Counted from the stretch's first letter, positions 34,519-46,960 are shown. The stretch is 64,000 bases of DNA from Ilex aquifolium (GCA_951799425.1 OX637395.1:36604323-36668322), one strand, 5' to 3'. A program made the numbers and translations. The notes: generated from the sequence alone by a model not told the origin.

Positions 34519-35790
34519 CAAATAAAACCTATTTATTTGTAAACATAAGTTGTCAAATTAATCCGAACCATATTAAAATTTTTCAATGACCCAAATGTCA
34601 ATTCATTTATGTGTGGAATTTTATGTGTTTCAAAAACAAATGAAATGTATTTTGTACGAAATTTTAATTTAGGGCATTTTATATTTCCAACCGCAATTAA
34701 TATCCCAAATCCTATGAAATTGAAAAATTTTATAGCATTTTTGTTTCGTATAAGCCAAATCTTGTTTTTATAGCCCAAATTATGTCATTGATTCATAGCC
34801 CAAACCTTATTAATTAAACAATTACCAACAAACTAATTATTTACTAGCCCAAATCTACTTTTACCAAATCAGTTAAAGACAGTCCAAATAACCTGTTTCT
34901 AGCCCAAATCCACTCTTTACTTAATAGCCCAGACATTGTTAATTACTAAATTAGCAACCCTCTGTCTATCTTCAGAGTTAGCGGTGGAGGGACACACACC
35001 CACTGACTCGGGACAATGAATCAGACAGAGAAAGAGTGAGGCAGAGAGAGAGAGAGAGAGAGAAGAAATGTCTCTGTGTTCGATGCATGTACTTCGCTCC
35101 CAAACACCACTCCTCCATCACCAGATCCACCACTTCGATGGCCAGATCTGCTACTACCTTGAACAGATCTGGTCAACAGTGACAGATCTGAGCAATTCAA
35201 ATCTCATCCCAGATCTGCTACTACCTTCGAAGAAGCAGAGCCCATGTGAACCAGCAAGCTTGAGCAAATGAATAATGGAGATAAAGAGACAGAGAGATCG
35301 ACAAAAAACAACAAAAAAGGGAGGTAAGTAACTCGACTATTTTGATCTATATCAAACATCATGCAATGTTCAATGTTTACATGTGTTCCCCACTACATAT
35401 GCCAAAGAAAACGACATTATACATAGACAGAGAGAGAGGCAAACCTGGTTGAGCAAAAAGAGAGCCGTTCAACGACAAGGGGGGGACCAGTGTAAAAGTC
35501 AAAGTGAAGGGGAATGGAGGTAAAAACCCTTCAAATTTTACTGTGGAGGGTATTTTAGAATTTACACATTTAATCCTTCTTCACAATTTCACAATCCCTC
35601 ACAGCAGAAGGGATTTCTCAATCACATGCAGATGGGATTGTAACCTTCAAAACATACGGCCGATTTTTTCAAAACCAATGAAATTCTAATCCCAAACAAC
35701 TTACCCAAACCAAGGAGAAATGGACCCATTCACAATTTTAATCCAATCCCCCTATAATCCCCCCATATCCTGTCATCCAAACACCACCAG

Positions 35791-37843
35791 AGACAATTCT
35801 CCTTACCTATATCAGATGCAACGCAAGGGGATTGAAGCTTCCCATCTTCATACCATCCAGCACGTTGCTCAATGAGTTCATTCAAGAAATCGTCGAGCTT
35901 GTCAATAGTTATGTTGGGCATCACCACAACGTGAGCAATATTGCCTTGGCAAGCAAGCTGCCACTTGCGAACAAACTCCTCATCATGCGGGCGCTCGAAC
36001 ACAACGGTGCTGCTAAGTTCATTTAGCATTGCCCCAATTCCAGCATCTCTAAGGCGGTCTTTCAGGTAGTGCGCATTCCTGAGGCATTTCTGAACTTCTT
36101 TCTGGAACCCTCTGTAACCTTTACGGTTTAAGGTGTACCAGAGGAAGATTGGAGCATGGCCATTTCGGCTTCCCATGATTGTTGCATCCCTAGAAGCAAG
36201 GTACTCCACATTCCTTGAGAGAGCATTAATATGCTCCAATCTTGTTATTTGGACACCACAAGGCATTGGGCATCCCACAAACTTGTGGCCAGATACACTC
36301 ACACTTCCAATAGGCTTCTTAAAAGAAACTTTGGGTGCCTGGTCATCACCAAAAAAATGAAATTTAGAGAAGAACTCCAACATTTGATTTCAAAGGCTAT
36401 TCTAAGTGACTCGAGACATAAAAATGGCGGAGGTCTCGGCGGATTATACCAGCCTCATAGTTGGATCGTTGTATTGCATACATTTCTTAAGAGACATGCA
36501 GGGATGAATATTAAAGACAAGCATAATGCAAGAAAATATCCTAGTCTTTGGTTTTCTTCTTCCCAATCAACTCTTGAATGTTAAGAACACTGATATTTTG
36601 GCACATTTCCATTGTTAACGGTAAGGGTAAAAATTTCTGCGTGGTTCACAATGTGGTCTAAAAAGGTCCACCCAACACCAAGCAGCAACCCCTTGAACTG
36701 ATTTTGCACTTGACACACTTTTGATAGTCACCCACATGTGCCTAACATTCTGCATAGGAGCAAACTGTATAGGAATTTTTTTTTTTCAAACTGTATAGGA
36801 TTCACTACTGAAAAAGTGGGTCAATTGTCAAAAACTAGGAGACCTAGCTTTTAGACCATATCATTCTCGTCTGGCTGGCAAACAAAACAATAGTGCCAAG
36901 GAAACCATCCTGAGCTAAATGCTAAGCATCAACTATGGAGAGACATTCAGCAATTTCTTTTGAGTTGAACGCAACTAATGGTGGGTCTTATTGGCATCAT
37001 GAATAAGGGATACCCATGCATCTTAACGCAATGTGTTTGAGAAAAAGTAACTCATCTCTTAAGCAGAGCAGTGGCTATTTGAATTCGCAGGCTATCAAAA
37101 CTTACACGTTTGACAAAAGGCATCATGAGACCAAACAAAGCCCCATCACAGTGTATGTAGAACCGGTCGTGCGTGAATCCTAAGTTTTCAAGGGTCTGTA
37201 TAACCAAATCAAGATCATCAACAGCTCCTTTTACGGTTGTTCCTGCAAAGATTGCTTGGATAAGTCGCAAACTATACACATGGGTAGAGACTGAGACAGA
37301 GACAGAGAGAGAGAATACCTATGTTGACGTTGATGATTGCTGGTTTGTCCTTGTGGCGAAGGAGTTTAGCTTTGAAATCCTCACAGTCAATCTCACCAGA
37401 GATTAGAGTGTCAACTTTTTCACATTCCATCCTGTACATTCTTGCCGCTTTGAAAACGGAGTAATGCGATTCCCGTGAGGCATACAAGATTCCATCAGGA
37501 AACACTTCCCGCCTGTAGATTCAATCTAGTCTGTAAGTTTTTTTCAGTTAATAGCAGAATAAGTTAGCACAGAAGTAAAAACTTGCAGAACCGAAACTCA
37601 TTGCTACTAACCCGACTAAAATACCATGAAGATTGCCTTCTGTGCCACAATTTGTAATGTAACCCCAGTATTCATTCTTCTCCAATTCCCATAGACGGGC
37701 AAACCAATCCAATACACCCACTTCAAACTGTCGAGAATGGACACCATAATTGCTCTCTATAAACGGATCGCCAAGGTTGTTGATGGAAAAGTGTTGCAAC
37801 TGTGACAGCGCACCATAATCGAAGTCCAGATTATACGGATAAC
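35791..37843 (-). pseudogene. Serine decarboxylase copy B, truncated and disrupted
   Basis: Exons 2-5 match the intact gene with the same lengths: 37612-37843 (232 nt), 37319-37512 (194), 37106-37242 (137) and 35791-36338 (548 of 567). Exon 1 is absent because the duplication ends in intron 1 (38433). The intron 1 acceptor reads TG instead of AG (37844-37845; the intact copy has AACAG). The Harbinger insertion removes the last residues of exon 5, so the frame runs into transposon text and stops at 35730. The PLP-lysine motif Ser-Gly-His-Lys and other active-site text remain intact. The remaining exons are open and differ from the intact copy at few residues, so the loss is recent or the decay is slow. 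Confidence 0.93.
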
Positions 37844-38433
37844 CAGTTATAGAATACAAGCTTTATACATGATAACAGTAAAGCAGAAAAAACAATTTAG
37901 AAGGGAAAATTCTCCAGATCTTCATCACTCAATCAGTTTTCAAACACAACTCTTAAGTTGTGTGTCAAAGAGGAGAGAGAGAGAGCATTTGCATATTTTT
38001 CTTTCTTTCCTCCTCTTTCTATGCAGTGATCATTTGTAGACTCATATGAACGGGAATGCTCATATAACATGTCTAACAAGGGATCTTGGACTCTAATTGG
38101 TGATTACTCAAAAGGAAGTAGCAACAAATATTAAAGGAATGCCCAATGAGGTCAGAATGCAGTTCAACAAAAATAGTTATATGCAAAGATCAACGAGGAA
38201 AAGTAGGCAGTGACAGCAAATGAGAGAAGAATGTTGTGTCAACCTATTTCACCACATTGTCATATATTCCCGTTCACTCCAAAATTATCTTGAAATTCAT
38301 TAACCTAGATCCACCTAAGTTATTAAAGTCTAAAGTGTTTCAAGTTATTTTTTTTGTTTTGAGGATTCACCAGAGATATGAATGTAAAGCGACGACAATT
38401 CCAAACAGAGTAAATTCTCAATGTAATGGCAAT
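35791..38433 (+). repeat. Segmental duplication, right part of unit I
   Basis: Collinear with 57834-60583, including introns and intron 1 sequence. The match ends at 38433/60583 after '...aatgtaatggcaat'. Unit II has extra text in intron 1 near 60030-60115, and an A/T-rich stretch near 58820-58850 that is shorter here. Confidence 0.9.
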
Positions 38434-39597
38434 CTGAACCCAAGTGAGTAACTGTCAGAGATAGACGCAGGTACCACAGATCTGAGAGCAACGAAATCTA
38501 TTGCACATCTTAGCAGAGTGGAGGGGTTTGTTCAACAGTCTCTCTCTCTCTCTATCTCTCTCTCTCTTCGCTCATGTATTTTTCCTTTAATCCATCACTT
38601 TTTCTATTTCGCTATTTTGTTGAAGTTTTCATTTGTTTCTTGTTTGGATTTTTGAATCTTTGGTTATTATTTATATGTAAATCCAACTGGGGCTTGGTGC
38701 ATTGGTTGACCTCAATTAGATAGATTGATTTTTACGAAATGGATACGTAAAGGTGTTGGCACTTGGTAGAATATCTGTATCAGGGTATGAAAATGCCCTA
38801 GAAATCGAAGACTTTGGATCCTAGTTTAGATCCCTGTTTCTCTCTTGAGTATTTATTTTTACATCTCTCAATTCGTGTATCTAGCTTGGTTAACTTTACC
38901 CTTCTTTTCCTTTTCTAATCTGAACTCTCCATAAACTTTGGAATAGATTCTTGAGTGGTTCAAAAGAAACTCTATATGTTTGAAGAAAATCACTTGTTTC
39001 TCCTTTTATTGAGTTTCGTAATTTGTGCCTATTATGTGTTCGAAGAAAGTCACTTCTATGCTTGAGCATGATAGTCATCAACACAATGCATGTACTTCAC
39101 CATTTTACATCAATGGTTGTGAAAAATGAGGTTGAAAAATGTTCCATCATTTAGCGTTACAGTTTATTTGTTCTATTTGCAGGTGTGTGATGGAAATTAA
39201 ATAAAGAAAAACAACATTTGAGTTACGAATGTCATGGTAATCATTCTGTGAGGTTCTTAAACCATTTTGGTCTTAGAAATATGTTTTAATTGATGCATCT
39301 TGATTATTGTGATAAACAATTGTTACCCCAAAAAGGTTCTTCCAAGAAAGTGGTCATTGAGAAAACTTGGTTAAAGTGAATCAACAAGTTTATTCTAAAG
39401 CCACTGAGTTCTTTCCTAATCCCAATATTCAGACTTGAAAGCTCCATGTGCCTTGCCTCAAGTGTTATGCCCTATAGGAAACAAATTTGTATAAAGCAGT
39501 GTATCACTTGATACAAGAAAAAGGTGATACAAGGACAAGAAAAAGGTAATACAAGGACAAGAAAATGTGAAAGCATAGTGTTGGAGAAGTACTAAAT
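38434..39597. other. Noncoding region between the duplication and the LINE
   Basis: Contains a CT microsatellite (about 38540-38570). No gene or recognisable element is seen. Confidence 0.5.
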
Positions 39598-42500
39598 TGT
39601 TGGATCCATACTTGTATTTCTTCTCCTAAGTTCTCTATTAATATTAATGGTGAGCTCGTTGGTTACTTTCCAAGCAAGAGGGGAGTTAGGCAGGGGGACC
39701 CCATAGCCCCCTACCTTTTTATCATTGCAATGGAAGTGCTAACACTTATTGTCCAAAGAAATATCTCTCTACATCCTTTCAAGTTCCATTGGAGGTGCAG
39801 AAAGATCAAGCTCAGCCATCTCTCCTTTGTTGATGACCTCCTGATGTTCAGTCATGGTGATCTAAATTCTGTCATGGTGCTTAATCACTCTCTACAACAA
39901 TTTCAATCTGCTTCTGGATTGCAGATCAATCACGGAAAAAGCAATATCTACTTGTGTGCAGTCCATCCTGAAACTAAGTCCCAAATTATTCAGCTTATGG
40001 GACTTACTGAAGGAGAACTCCCTGTCAGATACTTGGGCATTCCTCTCATCACTTCTAGGCTGAAAAATCTGCACTGTGAAGGGCTTGTGGAGAGAATCAG
40101 AGCAAGAATTAAATCTTGGACTAACAGATTTTTATCTTATGCAGGTAGGCTTCAGCTTGTAACCTCTATCATTAGCAGCATTCAAGTTTTTTGGTCCACT
40201 CACCTTGCTCTCCCACATTCTGTGATTGAAAAAATTGAACAACTCATGAGGGCTTTCTTATGGAAGGGTGTGGAATTAAAGAACACTGGGGCTAAAGTTG
40301 CATGGGTTGAGGTCTGCAAACCCAAAGATGAAGGAGGACTGGGTATTAAAAGGCTCAAGGAATGGAATAATGCTTTGCTCATGAATCACATATGGAGGCT
40401 CTTCACTGATAAAGAGGCCTTGTGGTCACTTTGGATCCATGCTTACCACTTAAAAGGAAGAAGTCTTTGGGAAATCAAGGCTACTCCAGTTAGCTCCTGG
40501 ACTTAGCAGAATATCTTGAAGCTAAGGGAGGTAACAAGACCCCTTTTGTTGCACAAAGTCGGTAATGGCAATGATACCTTCTTATGGCTTGATAACTGGC
40601 ATCCTAATGGTCCTCTGTTCTCTAGATGGGGACATATTCCTATACTTGCCTCTGGCCTCAACACGAATTCGAGAGTTTGTTGCATTATCTCTGAGAATCA
40701 ATGGAATTGGCATAATGCTTCTTCTTCTGCCCTTATTGGAATTGTTGACTCTATGCCTGCTTACGTTCCCAATCAGCTGTCCGAAGATAAGGTCTTATGG
40801 TCCCTCAATTCTAATGGCAAATTCTCTACCTCTTCTGCTTGGCAATATATCAGAGATACTGGACCAAAAATCTCTTGGTATAAGCTTGTTTGGTACAAAC
40901 AATTCATACCCAGAATGAGTTTTATTTTGTGGCTTGCTATTAGGCAAAGATTGTACACCAAGGACAGAGCTCATCCTCCCCCCAACCAAACTGACCTCGG
41001 TTACATCCTTTGCAGGCAATCTCCTGAGTCTCATCATCACCTTTTTTTTGAGTGCTCATATTCCCAAGCTATATGGACTCACATCCTGTCTTGCAGTCGA
41101 ACACAGTGGTCACCTACTAACTGTGTGACACCCCAAAATCCGGGGGTCCCTTGATTACTCATCAACCCGCGAAATACCTGTAGATACCTAGTATCTCGAT
41201 ATCACACTGTTATGCCCCATTTACCGGGGTCCATAACTTAACGAAATTTGGGCAGAGTCTCCTTTGTATGGGGAGCTCTACCCAATACCCAACCTGTGCA
41301 ATACACAATTATCAGACCCATCCGAGGTCAAATATAAAGCAATGGTCGCACCGGGTCCATGTATAAGTAAACATTGGCCACACTGGGTCCAATTAACCAT
41401 ACTTGAATCAAAACATGAAAGGCTAATCTAACAATAATCTTTATAAGTTCTATTACAATTATTTTACGCATTACATGCCCCAAAATATAGTTTCTAACAT
41501 GTAATTACACAAAACATTAAGTAAAGCCACATGCGGCTTTCTTCAAGCATGAGGGTCCAAAATGGAGCCATCCGCCGGTGTATCTCTTCCACCTGAAATG
41601 TGTTCCCGTATAGGGTGAGCCAACGCCCAGTAGAGTATTTCCTACAGAGGCTACTCCTCAACCTATATGCATATGAAATGTTCACATGCAACATCCATAA
41701 ATCTGTAACCATTCCATCAAATAATATACAATTAAATGATGTAATGCTATAATGTCATGCCATGAATGAGGTGAAACCCACCCATGTGCACTCAACCCGA
41801 GTCCACTCTGACTCCCTTTACATGTCAATGTCATGTATGTTAAACCGGGCTACCTAAGCCCCATGAAATGAGATGAGACTCAGGTACTCAACCCGAACCC
41901 TCCCTGGCTCCTCAACACAATGCTAATGCCAACGTGTTTGATGTATCATGAAATGAGATGTGACTCATTTATGCACTCACCCCGAGCCCTTCCCGGCTCG
42001 ACAACACAATGTAATGTCAATGTGTATAACATGCCATGAGTGAGATAAGACTCAATCATATAACACAACCCGAGCCCTCCCGGCTCCCACACACACAATG
42101 AGATGTCAGTGTGTTGTAAAATCCGCCGTTGATGTTATACATTCAACGACCATTTATAAATCAAAACTCTTGTGTCTTTGTTGGGCAATGGATTCTCGGA
42201 GTCACACCGCTGGTTCCGTACACCATGTCACTTTTCCGGAATTTCACCTCAGGGGAGTGACTGAACCAAGTGATTCCGGGTCTTTCACCCGAGGAAGTCG
42301 CCATGCCCCTTCTTGCTATACCCAGACACAAGTTTTTACTTATGCAATGCAACCATGCGACTCAAAAAGGATCGTCGATCCACTTTTCTCCCGAGTCCAC
42401 ATATCAAGCACCAAACAAGGTGTTGATTTAACCATGCACCAACCACACATGCTTCCACTCACGGCTAATATTCATGAATGGAGTTACCACTGTCATGCTC

Positions 42501-44393
42501 TATATGCGATAATGCCAATGAGCAATTCCCGTAACCACATGCATTTAATACCACATAGATTGTGGTACAATCATCCATGCACAATCACACCCACACCCAT
42601 GCTAACATCCCATGAATGTGATGTCTCACCATGTCTCATATGCAATGTATGCAACTTGGACTACTCCTCGCGTCAATCACCAAGCCTGGTGTCGACGTCA
42701 ACCATGCACTCACCCATGAAATGAATGATTCCGTGCAAATGCAATGTGATGCACCATTGCATATCCATGTCATGTCCCATATGGAGTGAATGTCATATGG
42801 ACAATTTAATTCACAACTTTACATGTTCAAATTCATGGCAATTATATCAATAGCATATAACTACCATATTTCTTAACCATGTCAATACATCAAAGAGATA
42901 TCGGCATATCATAGTGCATAAGTTCACGTACCTCAACACACTTAAACATGTTATCTCAATTTCATCGAATAACAACATTTACATCAACCAAGACATTTAA
43001 TCAATCAAACACCTTCAAGGCAAACAACATGGTAACACATATTATGCCCAATTTTCACGTAGCTTTCACATAATTCAAGAAATCCCAATAGGCAATTTCT
43101 ACATACTCATTTAGGATAAAATCATTTTACCTAAATTCCACCAATGGGCAAGTGAAATTTTCTAACAAACTACCCATTTACCTCATTATTCCATAACCAT
43201 ATACATATAAATATATGTATACATAGGGCAATATATATATATATATATCCAGCCCATTTATCATAGGCATTTCTAGGTAAGAAATCAACCCAAGTAGGAG
43301 AACCACTACCTCTTGTAGCGTGAGAATCCCGTAGGAAGCTCCCAAGACCCGAAAACCCAACTCGAAGCTTGATTTTTCTAAATCCTGATTTTTCACCTTC
43401 GGTGAAAATCTTCATTTTTGGTACCCACACGTAGCCCTCGTCGACGTGATCACTTCTCCCTTCTAGCTCGACGGAATCCGAGCAAAGAAATACAACTCGA
43501 ATCTTGATTTTCGTACACCCCCACCCGTTCACCTTCGATGAAACTTGTTGTTTTTGGTACCCACGCGTAGCCCTCGTTGCGTAGATCAACTCTCCCTTCT
43601 TGCTCGACGGAATCCGAGCGACGGTTGCCGGAGAAATCGCCGGAAAAAACCTAAGAAAACCCTTTTTTTCTCTTCCCTCTCCCTCTCTCTGTTTTTACGT
43701 CTGAAAATCAGAATTTTAAGCCTATTTATATTTTTCAATGTGTGGTTCAGATCGCGCCACACGCCCCCTCTTCGTTCGGGTTTATTTTCGTCCCGAAACG
43801 ATTAAAATTCGTCCCGATTTAAGTTCAAATTATTTTCTATGAACTCTAATTAAATTATTTTCAATTTTCTCACATTTTGTCCAAAATTTCGTTTTTGGGG
43901 TCACCCGAGACCCGACTGTCTCGTAAAACGTGAAAAATCCGACTATTTCGAAATTTGATGAAATTTTACATGGTCACTAGATTTCGCGAGACGAATTCAA
44001 CGGCGAAGTCCGTTTCGTCATCCGAGCTCTAGAAAAATTCAGGTTCGCAACCCGTTCATAGTGGCAAGTTATTGTTTTACCCCTTTTTGAATAGTTCAAA
44101 TTTTTCGGGGTTTCACAAACTGGCCCACTTTCATTAGTTGGGCAGCTCTCCATTGGAAGGTGAATTCGACCTATACAGTGGTTTTGAAGTTAAGTCTTTC
44201 GGTTGTTGTCTATCACATTTGGATGAAAAGGAATCTTAGAGTTTTTACCAACCAATTCAGGGATTATAATACCCTGACTCATATCATCAAGCAAACGATC
44301 AGAGACAGGCTCATGTCTGCTAAGTTCAAGAATTCCCCGCTCAATCTTAGAATGTTGCAGTTATGGGGCTTACCGCACAATTGCTTGTTATAA
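39598..44393 (+). mobile_element. 5'-truncated LINE (non-LTR retrotransposon), interrupted by a solo LTR
   Basis: Reading starts inside the reverse transcriptase: Arg-Gly-Val-Arg-Gln-Gly-Asp-Pro near 39690, catalytic Phe-Val-Asp-Asp near 39825, and the Gly-Leu-Gln-Ile-Asn and Tyr-Leu-Gly-Ile-Pro motifs of plant L1-type elements. A stop at 40504-40506 breaks the frame. The zf-RVT region follows (40516-41123), with Trp-rich and Cys-x-His blocks. The frame is cut at 41123 by a solo LTR and resumes at 44123 in the same frame with the C-terminal Tyr-His-Ile-Trp-x-x-Arg-Asn motif, ending at 44393. The 5' part (endonuclease, start of RT) is missing, as usual for LINE copies. Its target-site duplication and 3' end are not certain. 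Confidence 0.88.
41124..44117. mobile_element. Solo LTR (2994 bp), Tekay/Del-like
   Basis: It starts TGTGACACCCC and ends GGGGTTTCACA and is flanked by the 5-bp duplicate AACTG (41119-41123 and 44118-44122). The TG...CA ends, 5-bp duplication, ~3-kb length and absence of coding domains fit a solo LTR. Long LTRs beginning TGTRACACCCC are typical of Tekay/Del chromoviruses, which is the basis for the tentative family name. About 41760-42110 is a degenerate ~65-bp repeat ('gagatgagactca...acccgagccc'). Removing it restores the LINE frame. Confidence 0.72.
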
Positions 44394-44955
44394 TCTTCTC
44401 CTTGGATTGGTATTACTGCTCCTTGTCATCACGCAGTCTGGTCATCGAACACTCTGTGCTGATCCTCCATCTTCTGCATTTATGGGGTCTTCTCCTGGGT
44501 TTTCCCCTCCCTGCTAGGACTGTTTTTTTTTTCCTTGTAATGCTTTTACTTTCCATTGGATGCTCAGGTTATGAATTTGCGGGGAAGTACTGACCAACGC
44601 CTATACTTCCCCTTAAATTCTTTTGTGTTGCATCTCTGCTTCCTCTTGCTTCTTTCAAGACATGTTTTGCTGTTGTGTTGTTTCTTTGCTTTGTAAAGCT
44701 TCTTAATACAAATTTCACTTTCCGGTAAATTGTTGCAACAGGACAAGCAATTCCTTTAATTCCTTTTCCAATGTGAAGCCTAGTTTTTCAATAACTTAGA
44801 TACATTTGTATTTTAATTTTTAACTTATTTGTATTTGTTTTATTGAGTTGCGGATTTAATAAGGGGTTTTGCAATTGGTGCCAAGGTTTCAATAAAGCTC
44901 TTGTGTTGTTCACTTTCATAAATAGTATTATCAGTTGATTGGGCTAATTTTGCAG

Positions 44956-45252
44956 GTGGGTGAGGGTTTGTTGAAAGATGCCAAAGCACAGAAAATTGTT
45001 ATTCAACATTTGATTGAAGCTGTAAGATTGCCTTGTTCGATACCCACTACGTTCTCATTCATTTCTCTGTTTCAAACATTATCACTTATGTTCTTCTCCC
45101 CGATAAATTTATTTGTTTTGTGGTAATCATTACTTTTCTCTATTCTAATTTCTTACCTTTTAGGTGATCGACAACAATGATATGAGCATATAGCTTTATC
45201 TGTATTATGAAGAGTGGTGCAAAGCTGCTGCTGGTCAACCATTCTTCTACTT
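44956..45252 (+). pseudogene. Two exon relics of an IQM-type (IQ-domain calmodulin-binding) protein gene
   Basis: Exon-like block 44956-45021, between TGCAG and GTAAG, reads Gly-Leu-Leu-Lys-Asp-Ala-Lys-Ala-Gln-Lys and Gln-His-Leu-Ile-Glu-Ala. Block 45164-45252, between TTTTAG and GTAAG, reads Leu-Tyr-Tyr-Glu-Glu-Trp-Cys-Lys-Ala and Gly-Gln-Pro-Phe-Phe-Tyr. These are conserved neighbouring segments of plant IQM proteins. The second block has a stop and a deletion where the family has the Asp-Pro-Arg-His-Arg-Tyr-Gly-His text. No other exon is found nearby. Confidence 0.55.
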
Positions 45253-45782
45253 GTAAGAAAAGCTTGCTTTGAATCTTTGAATTCTAGTTGTGTCGGAAGT
45301 GAGATTTTAAATATTAAGTCTCAACTCTCTCTATGAGAAGCTATGAAAATAAGTTGATTATGTATTGAACCCGCTCAAGGTTTTGAAATTTTTGATGACC
45401 CAAGCGTCGTAATGTATAGTCGGGCATCAAGTTTGGGGAATCTCAAGTGACATTATGCTCAGTAGGATTGAGCTTTGGATTGTCAAACATAATTATTTTA
45501 ATTCCCTTATGATGCATACTAAAATTTATAATTTATTGGCGATCATTTTTTATTCTGTTTCTCTGGAGATTGTGTAATGCTTAGCTATCCACTTAAGGTA
45601 TTTAGTTGTTTAACTAAGGTTAAGGTGACATATGTACGAGTTTGATGCTGTTGGTTGTACTATGGAAGGATGGTACTGGCAAAATTCACATGCAAGCTTA
45701 ATATTATAACTTTCTGATATGAGTTAGGGAGTAGCTTAAACAACACCGATGCTCTGGTAAATGCATGTGTGTGTCCATGACA

Positions 45783-45909
45783 AGCATGTTGTAGCTTTCA
45801 AATTCTTCTTTCTTTGTTTCTTGTTATTTAGACAAACAATTGTTCAAAGCATGTTGTAGCCTTCAAGTTCTTCTTTCTTTGTTTCTTGTTATTTAGACAA
45901 ACAATTGTG
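45783..45909 (+). repeat. 65-bp tandem duplication
   Basis: 'agcatgttgtagc...acaaacaattgt' occurs twice in a row (45783 and 45848) with two or three differences. Confidence 0.85.
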
Positions 45910-46184
45910 ATAACATAGTTTTTCTTCTTCTTCTCGTTTAAATTGCAGGAATGCAACAATCCTAATTATTTGGGAAATCAATTTTGCTTCACTCTCATTT
46001 TCACCATTTTGCTTGGTTTCTTGGTGGTTGCAACGAAGAAAATGCAGATGGCTATTGTAGAATGTGCAAATGTTAAGGAACAATCGTGTATCCTAACATC
46101 CAATGCAGTTGTTAGTCGTGATTTGGACATGATTGTTGATGTATGAGATGGTCTTTCAGTGACTTGAATAAGTATATGTACTTT

Positions 46185-46216
46185 GTACGTTGTACGTTGT
46201 ACGTTGTACGTTGTTT
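46185..46216 (+). repeat. 7-bp tandem repeat (ACGTTGT)n
   Basis: About four consecutive copies of the heptamer in an otherwise A/T-rich noncoding stretch. Confidence 0.8.
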
Positions 46217-46394
46217 TAATAAATAAAGATGCAATTTTGAATATGTTTTGACTTCATTATTGTTGTGGGTTATGAATATGAATGTTATTGTTGATACATT
46301 TGAGGTTCTAATTAATTATATATAAATGATTCAGATATAGGTGAATTGGAAAAATACTTTTAAATATTTGCAAATAAAAAATTATTAAAAACAA

Positions 46395-46724
46395 ATAACC
46401 TTTGGCGACGAAATAGTTTTGCCGCAAAAAGCGTTAAAACTTTTGGCGGCGAATTTTTTGTATTGCTGAAAGTCTTCTTGTGAATTTTTTTGGCGACGAT
46501 ATTGCTTCTGGCGACAACTTTTATTCGCTTTTAGCAACTACTATTTTGTCGCCAGAATAAAATTTTGGGCGACAAAATATAAGTCGTCGCCAAAGACTTT
46601 ATGTGGCGAGCCTAACGCGACAAACTGGGGACAAGATTTTGTTGTCGCCAAAAACCTTTAACGACGAAAAATATATTTTTAGCAACAAATTTTTTTCTCG
46701 CTAAAAGTAAATTTTCTTGTAGTG
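46395..46724. mobile_element. Right end of a CACTA-type element
   Basis: It ends TTTTCTTGTAGTG, the reverse complement of the CACTACAAGAAAA terminus of plant CACTA (En/Spm) transposons. Inside are many direct and inverted copies of 'ggcgac' / 'gtcgcc', resembling CACTA subterminal repeats. No matching left end is seen, so the left border (about 46395) is only where the repeats begin. Confidence 0.6.
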
Positions 46725-46960
46725 TATGTAGGATATTTAGATTAGGTTTTTAAATTAAGTACAAATAACAATTTCCTTTTTTTCAAGGGATTTGAGATAA
46801 TGTTCAACCAGCAGAAGACACGCCTCGGTTATGACCTCACTAGCTGTATCATTGCCCCAATCGCAAGATAAAATCAATTAGAAACAAGTTAGGTTTTCCA
46901 CCAAATGCACTACAAGCTAGGATATATTCTTTAGCTTAGGCAAGGGGTGTCTGCATCATA
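46725..46960 (-). other. Second copy of the 300-540 block
   Basis: Similar to 300-520 along most of its length, with indels that break the minus-strand frame seen in the first copy. It starts directly at the CACTA end. Confidence 0.4.

Larger units (their letters stand above)
15221..35785 (-). mobile_element. PIF/Harbinger DNA transposon, split by a nested gypsy element
   Basis: The SDC-homologous text stops at 15220 ('gtgtaaaacac') and resumes at 35791 ('agacaattctcc'). In the intact locus these are 2 bp apart (57831/57834). The inserted DNA starts GGTGTTTGGATGAC and ends GTCATCCAAACACC, a perfect terminal inverted repeat of the PIF/Harbinger kind. Minus the nested 15.3-kb gypsy element and its duplicated target site, it is about 5.3 kb. 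It carries a decayed HARBI1-like transposase (17800-18717). The 3-bp target duplication is not clean: a few filler bases (ACCAG) lie at the right junction. The rest (15235-17790, 18720-19226, 34524-35780) is A/T rich with GA microsatellites. I see no second (Myb-like) protein. Confidence 0.75.

Noticed and set aside
35068-35271. Possible short gene next to GA repeats in the right part of the Harbinger element.
   Set aside because: 67 codons, no recognised motif, low-complexity surroundings.
42098-42724. A 208-codon reading frame in the solo LTR.
   Set aside because: His/Cys/Pro-rich translation without family motifs, lying in the repeat-bearing LTR. No splice or start context.
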